Shown: in pieces, positions 1 through 5,480 of the stretch
Position numbering within the stretch: position 1 is the first letter of the stretch
Layout of the letters: each line of letters starts with the position of its first letter
NCBI GenBank assembly: GCA_002256685.1
Contig: NQJH01000036.1
Location: 1 to 9,910, forward strand
Direction: 5' to 3'
Source of the DNA: Methylococcaceae bacterium NSP1-2
Lineage (GTDB): Bacteria; Pseudomonadota; Gammaproteobacteria; Methylococcales; Methylomonadaceae
Length of the DNA: 9,910 nucleotides
Made by a program: the position numbers and the translations under genes
The notes under the pieces: model-generated
Seen by the model: only the letters and a program-made list of their open reading frames with translations
What the model was told of the DNA's origin: nothing
Database searches by the model: none

Positions 1-1
1 C

Positions 2-94
2 ATCGAGCGAATTGTTTGGGCATGGGTTTTAACCATCCCAGCCGCCGCGGCAGTATCGTGGAGTATGGTGAGTTTGTTGTTTCTGCTGCATTAG
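2..94 (+). CDS. PiT-family inorganic phosphate transporter, C-terminal end (partial)
   Basis: The window opens in a reading frame of 30 codons that ends in TAG at 92-94. The peptide contains RIVWAWVLTIPAAAAVSW, then a hydrophobic tail ending in LLFLLH. An A-W-V-x-T-x-P-A stretch close to the C terminus is what the last membrane helix of PiT (PHO4) low-affinity phosphate permeases looks like, and the run is hydrophobic enough to be a membrane segment. PiT proteins carry phosphate, usually as a metal-phosphate complex with protons or sodium, across the inner membrane. Only this tail is visible, so the call rests on the motif and hydrophobicity. Another polytopic membrane protein is possible but less likely. 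No obvious terminator hairpin follows the stop. Confidence 0.6.
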   Translation: MERIVWAWVLTIPAAAAVSWSMVSLLFLLH

Positions 95-98
95 TTGT

Positions 99-110
99 GT
101 AGGGTGGGCA
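99..110 (+). repeat. GTAGGGTGGGCA intergenic repeat copy
   Basis: The 12-mer GTAGGGTGGGCA at 99-110 recurs with one mismatch on the minus strand at 5014-5025 (GTAGGGTAGGCA) and with two mismatches on the minus strand at 1757-1768 (GCAGGGTGGGCG). All three copies lie outside intact genes. Here the copy sits just where similarity to the GNAT family stops in the convergent gene remnant. Confidence 0.4.
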
Positions 111-293
111 GAAAAGCATTGCGCCAACACCTAAACAGCGAAACTCAGGAATTACATAAAACTCTTGAATTATGCCTATCTTGCCGCCCGCATACAGCGC
201 GTAGGTTTCGGTAATCGTTGCAACAGCAACGGGGATATTCTCTGACCAGCCAATAATCGTCGCGTAATGACCTGCCGATAACAATTCTTCACA
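111..293 (-). pseudogene. GNAT-family N-acetyltransferase fragment, truncated at both ends
   Basis: Reading the minus strand from 293 down to 111 gives about 61 residues without a stop that fit the middle of a GNAT acetyltransferase: EELLSAGHYATIIGW, a strand-rich section, then IIQEFYVIPEFR-CLGVGAML. The last part matches motif A, the acetyl-CoA pyrophosphate-binding loop (R-x-x-G-x-G/A, here RCLGVGA). The upstream end abuts the left end of the IS3-family element at 295. Downstream, family similarity stops after GAMLF at the GTAGGGTGGGCA repeat; the frame stays open beyond it but runs antisense through the PiT gene and no longer resembles GNAT. The C-terminal third of a GNAT fold (motif B) is therefore missing. 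I found no convincing N-terminal part beyond the right end of the IS. It is most likely a dead remnant. The substrate cannot be told. Confidence 0.6.
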
Positions 294-294
294 C

Positions 295-320
295 TGATAT
301 GGCTACACTAAACAGGACAC
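295..320 (+). repeat. Left inverted repeat of the IS3-family element
   Basis: This end begins TGATATGGCT, followed by ACACTAAACAGGACAC. Compared with the reverse complement of 1517-1542, it matches at 20 of 26 positions; the mismatches include an AAA/TTT triplet in the middle. The true end may instead be 300, as explained for the whole element. Confidence 0.7.
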
Positions 321-359
321 TTTTCTATAAAATCCATGAAAAGACCTGAGAGTGCTTAT

Positions 360-653
360 ATGACAACCGAAACCAAACAAAAATACACCGCTGAATATAA
401 AGACAATGCAGTTAAGCGTGCGAATGAATCGAGCAATGTGGCGGAAACTGCCCGCGAGTTGGGGATAAAGCCAAATACTTTGTATAACTGGGTGTATCAG
501 TTCAGCCAGCGGACGAACCCTGATAAGCCAGAACGCACTGATGAGCATTTGTACGATGAACTCAAGCAGTTGCGGAAAGAAGTCGCGCGTTTGAAGGAGG
601 AGCGCGATATTTTAAAAAAGGCGGCAGCGTACTTTGCCAGAGAAACACGGTGA
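360..653 (+). CDS. IS3-family transposase OrfA (helix-turn-helix subunit)
   Basis: OrfA binds the IS ends and supplies the N-terminal part of the OrfAB fusion transposase. From the chosen ATG at 360 the protein has 97 residues. Its first half carries the Tnp_1/HTH_8 type helix-turn-helix (KYTAEYKDNAVKRA ... NVAETARELGIKPNTLYNWV). The second half is a leucine-zipper-like coiled coil (LYDELKQLRKEVARLKEERDIL) ending in the family-typical KKAAAYFARET. The start at 360 was preferred because GAGAG lies 7 bases upstream; an in-frame ATG at 336 would add eight residues but has no ribosome-binding site. The stop TGA at 651-653 overlaps a GTG at 650 that opens orfB. The reading frame is intact. Confidence 0.88.
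   Translation: MTTETKQKYTAEYKDNAVKRANESSNVAETARELGIKPNTLYNWVYQFSQRTNPDKPERTDEHLYDELKQLRKEVARLKEERDILKKAAAYFARETR
614..620 (+). promoter_or_regulatory. A AAA AAG programmed -1 frameshift site of the IS
   Basis: In orfA phase the bases read A-AAA-AAG at 614-620, the classic slippery heptamer used by IS3-family elements to make OrfAB. Slipping back one base moves the ribosome into the frame that continues through 650 into orfB, which is exactly the -1 relation expected. Pairing in a downstream stimulatory structure was not established by eye. Confidence 0.7.
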
Positions 654-1512
654 AGTACGCGTGGATTCAGGAACAAAGCGCGGATTATTGCATCACCTTG
701 TTGTGTGCCGTGTTGTCAGTCACCCGCAGTGCGTACTACGCGTGGACAAAATCAGTGCAAACACATAAAGCGAAGCAAGATGCGCTGTGAAGTCCGTGAT
801 AACCGCCGCCTTTACGAAGAATCGGGCAGTGTATGGCACGCGCCGTCTTAAAAAAGTGTTGGAGAAACAAGGCTACACGGCGAGTCGGCGACGTATTGGA
901 CGACTCCTGCAAGAGGCGCAGTTGAGGTGTAAGACCAAACGGCGGTTCAAAGCGACAACGAACTCTAAACATAACTTACCCATCGCTCCTAACCAACTCG
1001 CACGCCAGTTTAATGTGACTCAACCTAATCAAGTCTATGTTGGCGACATCACCTACCTTGCTACCGGCGAAGGCTGGTTATACTTGGCGGTCGTGATAGA
1101 CCTTTACTCGAGGCAGATTGTTGGCTGGTCTATGGCAGAACACATGAAAACCAGGCTGGTTAATGAGGCGTTACTCAGGGCGATCTGGAAACGCAAACCT
1201 GCTAAAGGCTTGCTGTGGCATACCGACAGGGGCAGTCAATACGCATCCGACAGCCACCGAAAACTGCTTAAGCAACACGGCATCCAGCAAAGCATGAGCC
1301 GTAAAGGTAACTGCTGGGACAACGCCGTCTCCGAAAGTTTTTTCCACACCCTAAAAACCGAATGCGTGAACCATGAACACTATGCGACCCGTGAAGCTAC
1401 CAGAAAATCCCTCTTCGACTACATCGAAGTCTTCTACAACCGACAACGACTCCATTCCAACAATGGCTACCTGTCGCCTGTAGAATTTGAAAAGCAGCAT
1501 AAAGCTGCTTAA
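650..1512 (+). pseudogene. IS3-family transposase OrfB (DDE integrase domain), frameshifted
   Basis: OrfB is the catalytic subunit that cuts and joins the IS ends. It opens at GTG 650 with the usual N terminus (KYAWIQEQSADYCITLLCAV, then SAYYAW), but this frame stops at TGA 788-790 after 46 codons. The rest, family-typical from FTKNRAVYGTRRLKKVL to the end, is read in another phase from GTG 787 to the stop at 1510-1512 (241 codons). One missing base near 785-790 explains the break. In the long part the rve fold is complete. Its catalytic residues, numbered from GTG 787, are D87 (VGDITYL), D147 (HTDRGSQYAS) and E183 (WDNAVSESFF), with exactly 35 residues between the second D and the E. The C-terminal YNRQRLHSNNGYLSPVEFE is also typical. 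A sequencing error, or re-initiation at the overlapping GTGA, would make it functional. Confidence 0.85.
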
Positions 1513-1516
1513 CTTT

Positions 1517-1542
1517 GTGTCCTGAAAAGTGTTGACACATCA
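1517..1542 (-). repeat. Right inverted repeat of the IS3-family element
   Basis: Read on the minus strand from 1542, this end begins TGATGTGTCA, followed by ACACTTTTCAGGACAC, which pairs with the left end at 295-320. It lies 4 bases downstream of the orfB stop codon, the close packing usual in IS3 elements. Confidence 0.7.
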
Positions 1543-1574
1543 GAATAGGGCGGGAGCCAATCTACAGACAGGCT

Positions 1575-1589
1575 CTGGTTATTAACCAG
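1575..1589. repeat. Perfect 15-base palindrome CTGGTTA-T-TAACCAG
   Basis: Two perfect 7-base arms surround a single central base. No gene borders it directly: it lies 33 bases outside the right IS end and about 350 bases before pgi. A palindrome with a one-base centre is too tight for an RNA hairpin but suits a dimeric DNA-binding protein. No regulator gene is nearby, so its role is open. Confidence 0.35.
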
Positions 1590-1673
1590 TCCTCAGGTCG
1601 GAGCGGCTTCCCAATGAACTCTTTCAGCTTACTTGTTTTTCCTTGTGATATTTTATCGATTTTAATCATACAA

Positions 1674-1797
1674 GGTCGAAATAAGCCTGTTTGAGCGTGA
1701 GCGAAAACAGGCGTTTCCGACAAACCGTTCTGTATATCACTGCACTTTGTCGGAAACGCCCACCCTGCGCTACCACTTGAGTGGGCTTATTCCGATC
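1674..1797. repeat. 124-bp nested inverted-repeat element (MITE- or REP-like, cloverleaf fold)
   Basis: The outer ends are imperfect 14-base inverted repeats (GGTCGAAATAAGCC at 1674-1687, complement of 1784-1797, 12 of 14). Inside are three further inverted repeats. CCTGTTT at 1686-1692 pairs with AAACAGG at 1705-1711. A perfect 15-base pair, GGCGTTTCCGACAAA at 1710-1724, pairs with 1746-1760 around a 21-base loop. GCCCAC at 1758-1763 pairs with GTGGGC at 1781-1786. Drawn together they resemble a cloverleaf of a stem and three arms, the arms sharing a base or two at the joints. No coding capacity was seen. It holds one copy of the GTAGGGTGGGCA-like motif (minus strand, 1757-1768). This looks like a non-autonomous repeat unit; the remaining gap sequence 1543-1936 holds no supported gene. 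Confidence 0.6.
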
Positions 1798-1874
1798 TAC
1801 TTGCTGATACTTGAAATATCGGGTTTGTCAGCAGAACATCAACCATAAGCATACAGCGATAATCTTATGCGCTA

Positions 1875-1903
1875 TTGCTATCCTGCCCTCCTTTTCGTAG
1901 ACT
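1875..1903 (+). promoter_or_regulatory. Candidate sigma-70 promoter for pgi-mltF
   Basis: TTGCTA at 1875-1880 and TAGACT at 1898-1903 each match the -35 and -10 consensus at four of six positions and are separated by the ideal 17 bases. Transcription would begin near 1910, giving a leader of about 27 bases before the pgi ATG. Just upstream, 1852-1874 contains an imperfect inverted repeat (AGCGATAA with TTATGCGCT) that could hold an operator. The assignment is by eye only. Confidence 0.35.
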
Positions 1904-1936
1904 TAGAGAAATTTAATTTAAACGGAGCCTAACAAT

Positions 1937-3574
1937 ATGTCATCTTTGATTCATTCAAAAGCGTGGATTGCATTACAAGACCATTATCAACAAATTAAAG
2001 ACTGCTCCATGCGTGAGGCTTTTAAACAGGATCCGCAACGTTTTGATAAGTTTTCTGTGACGTTTAATGACATTTTGTTCGACTACTCCAAAAATAGAAT
2101 CACCGATGAAACTCTGCCTTTATTAATCGACCTTGCTAATAACGCGGACTTAAGTAGTAAAACAAAAGCGATGTTTACCGGTGAAAAAATTAATATCACT
2201 GAACACCGCGCCGTGCTGCATACTGCCTTGCGTAATCGTAGCAATCAGCCTGTTTATGTGGATGGGCAGGATGTGATGCCAGACGTTAATCGGGTATTGG
2301 CAAAAATGCGGATATTCTGTGATAGCGTTCGTTCCGGCGAGTGGAAAGGTTATACGGGTAAAGCCATCACTGATGTGGTTAATATTGGCATCGGGGGTTC
2401 GGGCTTAGGTCCTAAAATGGTGTCAATGACACTAACTCCTTATAGTTCTGGGACGTTAAAAGTTCACTATGTGTCCAATATAGATCAAACCAATATTGTT
2501 GAAGTCTTAAAACAAATTTCGCCTGAAACCACGCTGTTTATTGTTGCATCTAAAGTATTTTCTACTCAAGAAACCATGATGAATGCTAAATCAGCCAAAA
2601 ACTGGTTTCTTGATCACGCTAAAGACCCCTCCGCCGTTGCTAAACATTTTGTCGCTATCTCCACTCATGCCGAAAATGTTGCTAACTTTGGCATCGATAC
2701 CAACAATATGTTTGAGTTTTGGGATTGGGTAGGCGGGCGTTATTCACTGTGGTCAGCGGTGGGCTTATCGATTGCGCTATACATTGGTATGGATAATTTT
2801 GAAGACCTGTTACAAGGTGCGTTTGAAGCCGATCAACATTTTTTAAATACGCCATTTGAACAAAATATCCCCGTACTAATGGGCTTACTGGGCGTTTGGT
2901 ATAACAACTTCTTTGATGCCGACTCGCACGCCTTATTACCTTACGATCAATCCATGCGTTATTTTGCTGATTATTTTCAACAAGGTGATATGGAAAGTAA
3001 TGGTAAAAGTGTTGATATGAACGGCGAAACGGTTGATTACAGCACCGGTCCGATTATCTGGGGGCAACCGGGAACGAATGGACAACATGCGTTTTTTCAA
3101 TTGATTCATCAAGGCACTAAACTCATCCCCTGTGATTTTCTTGCCGCTGCCAATAGCCATTATTCGTTACCTGAGCATCACGATATTTTAATTTCTAATT
3201 TTCTCGCTCAACCGCAAGCCTTGATGCTGGGCAAAACGGTCGAAGAAGTCAAAGCAGAATTAAGCCCCGAACAACAAGCTGATAGCGTGTTAGTCGCCTC
3301 TAAAGTATTTGTAGGCAATAAACCGTCTAATTCTTTCCTGTTTGAAAAAATGACCCCAAAAACCCTAGGCTCGTTATTAGCCTTTTACGAACATAAAATT
3401 TTTGTCCAAGGGGTGGTTTGGAACATCAACTCATTCGATCAAATGGGCGTAGAGCTAGGGAAAATATTAGCAAGCGTCATATTGCCTGAACTGCAAAACG
3501 ATGAAATCATCGCTAGTCATGATTGCTCGACTAACGCGCTTATTAACGCTTACAAACGTCTGCGGAACGCTTGA
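1937..3574 (+). CDS. pgi: Glucose-6-phosphate isomerase
   Basis: This cytoplasmic enzyme interconverts glucose 6-phosphate and fructose 6-phosphate in glycolysis and gluconeogenesis. The 545 residues are close to the 549 of the E. coli enzyme. Visible family marks are the sugar-phosphate loop GIGGSGLGP (151-159), signature 1 DWVGGRYSLWSAVG (263-276), signature 2 MESNGK (352-357) with the catalytic base E353, H384 in GTNGQHAFFQ, and K509 in VELGK. All three expected catalytic residues are present and the frame is unbroken. The ATG at 1937 has GGAG at 1924-1927 upstream, nine bases away. The stop codon overlaps the TTG start of mltF by 4 bases, so the two genes are probably co-transcribed and translationally coupled. 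This pairing of a glycolytic enzyme with a murein hydrolase has no obvious pathway logic. Confidence 0.97.
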   Translation: MSSLIHSKAWIALQDHYQQIKDCSMREAFKQDPQRFDKFSVTFNDILFDYSKNRITDETLPLLIDLANNADLSSKTKAMFTGEKINITEHRAVLHTALRNRSNQPVYVDGQDVMPDVNRVLAKMRIFCDSVRSGEWKGYTGKAITDVVNIGIGGSGLGPKMVSMTLTPYSSGTLKVHYVSNIDQTNIVEVLKQISPETTLFIVASKVFSTQETMMNAKSAKNWFLDHAKDPSAVAKHFVAISTHAENVANFGIDTNNMFEFWDWVGGRYSLWSAVGLSIALYIGMDNFEDLLQGAFEADQHFLNTPFEQNIPVLMGLLGVWYNNFFDADSHALLPYDQSMRYFADYFQQGDMESNGKSVDMNGETVDYSTGPIIWGQPGTNGQHAFFQLIHQGTKLIPCDFLAAANSHYSLPEHHDILISNFLAQPQALMLGKTVEEVKAELSPEQQADSVLVASKVFVGNKPSNSFLFEKMTPKTLGSLLAFYEHKIFVQGVVWNINSFDQMGVELGKILASVILPELQNDEIIASHDCSTNALINAYKRLRNA

Positions 3575-5004
3575 TTCGTTTACTTAAACTATTTATTGGT
3601 TGTATTTGCAGCGTTCTACTCAGTCATTGTGACACCACAACACTATCGCAAACTAAGCTAGAACAAATTAAGCAATCGGGGATACTACATGTTCTGACAC
3701 GAACAGACCCCACAACCTACTATCAAAGTCCTGATGGCTATGCTGGATTGGAATACGATTTAATTACCCTTTTTGCCGAGCATTTGGGCGTTAAAGTTAA
3801 GATTGAAGTCCCCAGCACTTTTGAAGAAATTTTAAGTAAGATTGCGGAAGGTAAAGCCGATATTGCGGCGGCAGGATTGACCATTACCGAACAGCGTCAA
3901 CAAGCAATGCGCTTTGCCCCCGCCTATCATGAAGTCACTGAACAACTGATTTATCGCTCAGGCACACGCCGTCCTGCTAATATTGATAGCCTGAGTAATG
4001 GTATCCTCGAAGTGACCAAAGGCACCAGTCACGTTGATACCCTAAATAAACTAAAACAAAGTAATCCAGAGCTGAATTGGGAAATCAATGACCACTTAGA
4101 CACCAATGGTCTGCTTTATCTAGTCAATGAAGGACTTATTGACTACACCGTTGCTGATTCCAATCAAGCAACGCTAGTTCGTCGCTTTTATCCCAAACTT
4201 AATATTGCCTTTGATGTGTCCGCGCCACGCCAACTAGCATGGGCATTAAGCCCCTCCAATGACACCAGTTTATACGATGAAGTCGTGGTGTTTTTCAAGC
4301 GTATTCAAGCCGATAAAACCCTAGACCAACTGCTGGAAAAACATTACGGACACGCCAGTAGTCTCAGTTATGTCGATAACTGCCAATTTCGTCAACATCA
4401 AAAAAGCCGCTTGCCGCACTATCAACATTACTTTAATTCAGCGTCTTTGTTATACAACATTGATTGGCGATTATTAGCCGCTATTGGTTATCAAGAGTCT
4501 CATTGGTTAGCGAATGCCGAGTCTTCTCACGGGGTTCAAGGCATTATGATGTTGACCAACGACACCGCTGATTTTCTAAATATCAAAGACCGCACCAATC
4601 CCGCGCAAAGCATAGATGGCGGTGCGCGGTATTTTCAACAACGCCTTAAAATAATTTCTGACAAAATCCCCGAACCTGACCGTACTTGGTTTGCGTTAGC
4701 CTCTTACAATGTCGGCATGGGGCATCTCGAAGATGCCAGACGGTTGACTGCCCAACAAGGCGGTAATCCCGATAAATGGATGGATGTTAAACAACGACTG
4801 CCTTTATTGACGGAAGAAAAATGGCATCAACAAACTAAACACGGCTATGCCAGAGGCAAAGAACCCGTGCGCTATGTGGAAAATATTCGCAGTTATTACG
4901 ACTTATTAGTATGGCTAACGGAGGAAAATCAGATTCAAAACGATGCAATGGCAATCAAGAAAAACAACGAGGTTGATACGATTAGCTCTTATGTTTTGAA
5001 GTAA
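3571..5004 (+). CDS. mltF: Membrane-bound lytic murein transglycosylase F
   Basis: MltF cleaves the MurNAc-GlcNAc bond of peptidoglycan with formation of 1,6-anhydro-MurNAc, working in the cell envelope. The 477-residue protein has the MltF two-part build. Residues about 30-265 form a periplasmic solute-binding (SBP_bac_3) module (GILHVLTRTDPTTYY ... GLEYDLITLFAEHLGV). Residues about 285-450 form a family 1 transglycosylase SLT domain with catalytic E309 in AIGYQESHW, followed by GVQGIMMLT, WFALASYNVGMGH and YVENIRSYY, all close to the E. coli protein. The N terminus MIRLLKLFIGCICSVLLSHC is a signal sequence. Cys20 suggests a lipoprotein, although His at -1 is not a standard lipobox residue. 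The TTG at 3571 is the only start that keeps the signal peptide, the next methionine being residue 113; it overlaps the pgi stop (TTGA). Confidence 0.93.
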   Translation: MIRLLKLFIGCICSVLLSHCDTTTLSQTKLEQIKQSGILHVLTRTDPTTYYQSPDGYAGLEYDLITLFAEHLGVKVKIEVPSTFEEILSKIAEGKADIAAAGLTITEQRQQAMRFAPAYHEVTEQLIYRSGTRRPANIDSLSNGILEVTKGTSHVDTLNKLKQSNPELNWEINDHLDTNGLLYLVNEGLIDYTVADSNQATLVRRFYPKLNIAFDVSAPRQLAWALSPSNDTSLYDEVVVFFKRIQADKTLDQLLEKHYGHASSLSYVDNCQFRQHQKSRLPHYQHYFNSASLLYNIDWRLLAAIGYQESHWLANAESSHGVQGIMMLTNDTADFLNIKDRTNPAQSIDGGARYFQQRLKIISDKIPEPDRTWFALASYNVGMGHLEDARRLTAQQGGNPDKWMDVKQRLPLLTEEKWHQQTKHGYARGKEPVRYVENIRSYYDLLVWLTEENQIQNDAMAIKKNNEVDTISSYVLK

Positions 5005-5021
5005 GGTAGGCAATGCCTACC
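5005..5021. terminator. Hairpin between convergent mltF and tadA, possible bidirectional terminator
   Basis: GGTAGGCA at 5005-5012 and TGCCTACC at 5014-5021 are perfect 8-base arms around one base, which can fold as a stem of six pairs with a five-base loop. It fills the whole 17-base gap between the mltF stop (5002-5004) and the tadA stop (5022-5024). Neither side has a convincing T-run, so intrinsic termination is weak at best. Its right arm belongs to the GTAGGGTGGGCA repeat family (minus strand 5014-5025), so it may be a repeat reused as a transcription barrier. Confidence 0.4.
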
Positions 5022-5480
5022 CTACCGTCTAGCACGAAAAAAATCCCGCAGTAAATCTCCGCATTCTGTTTCCAATACGCCGCCGTTCCAATCGACGCGA
5101 TGATTCAAAAAGGGCGCGTCAGTCAAACTCAAGGCATTGCAAACTGCGCCACGTTTAGGATCAAACGCACCAAATACTAAGCGTTTAATACGCGCATGAC
5201 TGATAGCTCCCATGCACATCACGCATGGCTCTAAAGTGACATATAGCGTGGCATTCACCAACCGATAATTTTCTACGGTCTTGCCTGCGTGACGCAAAGC
5301 CACGACCTCAGCATGAGCGGTGGGATCATGACTGGCGATTGAATCATTCCAGCCTTCAGCGATACACTGCTCATCCTTAACAATCAACGCCCCAACAGGC
5401 ACTTCACCTCGTGCTTCGGCGCGTTGTGCCAACCGAATGGCATAACGCATCCACACCTCATCTTCCGTGCTTATTCCCAT
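5022..5480 (-). CDS. tadA: tRNA-specific adenosine deaminase
   Basis: TadA deaminates adenosine 34 to inosine in the wobble position of tRNA-Arg(ACG), as a cytoplasmic zinc-dependent homodimer. The 152-residue protein carries the zinc cytidine/deoxycytidylate deaminase signature: H56-A-E58 (HAEVVAL) with the proton-shuttle glutamate, and P85-C86-V-M-C89 (EPCVMCMGA). The GEVPVGALIV and WNDSIASHDPTAHAE stretches and the RVDWNGGVLETEC tail are typical of TadA rather than of other deaminases. The ATG at 5480 lies inside the end of guaA, overlapping it by 10 bases, so tadA is very likely expressed from the guaA transcript. Both gene products act on purines, but no direct pathway link is implied. 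Confidence 0.95.
   Translation of the reverse strand: MGISTEDEVWMRYAIRLAQRAEARGEVPVGALIVKDEQCIAEGWNDSIASHDPTAHAEVVALRHAGKTVENYRLVNATLYVTLEPCVMCMGAISHARIKRLVFGAFDPKRGAVCNALSLTDAPFLNHRVDWNGGVLETECGDLLRDFFRARR

Larger units (their letters stand above)
295..1542 (+). mobile_element. IS3-family insertion sequence, about 1.25 kb
   Basis: The element has the IS3 layout: orfA (helix-turn-helix plus coiled coil), an A AAA AAG slippage site, and orfB (DDE transposase), flanked by imperfect inverted repeats that begin TG and end CA. The repeats at 295-320 and 1517-1542 match at 20 of 26 positions, with a shared CAGGACAC core. A shorter choice of ends, 300-1537, also begins TG, ends CA and matches at 16 of 21, so the exact boundary is uncertain by 5 bases. 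Neither choice gives a direct target duplication: CAC versus GAA outside the long ends, GATA versus CATC outside the short ends. The element interrupts or abuts a GNAT gene remnant. Because orfB appears frameshifted, this copy is probably not autonomous. Confidence 0.9.

Noticed and set aside
1562..1669. A 35-codon minus-strand frame starting ATGATTAAAATCG with a lysine-rich peptide
   Set aside because: No ribosome-binding site, no recognisable family, short and in a degraded region; it does not clearly join to the GNAT remnant across the IS, since a stop separates them.
1543..1936. A tRNA or other RNA gene in the gap because of the cloverleaf-like inverted repeats
   Set aside because: No tRNA landmarks (T-loop GGTTCGAATCC-like sequence, D-loop, seven-base acceptor pairing) are present; the arms are too long.
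1..1936. CRISPR array or phage attachment site
   Set aside because: No regularly spaced direct repeats, and no tRNA gene with a duplicated 3' end.
2936..3160. Minus-strand frame inside pgi
   Set aside because: Overlaps the conserved MESNGK and GQHAFF coding region of pgi and has no features of its own.
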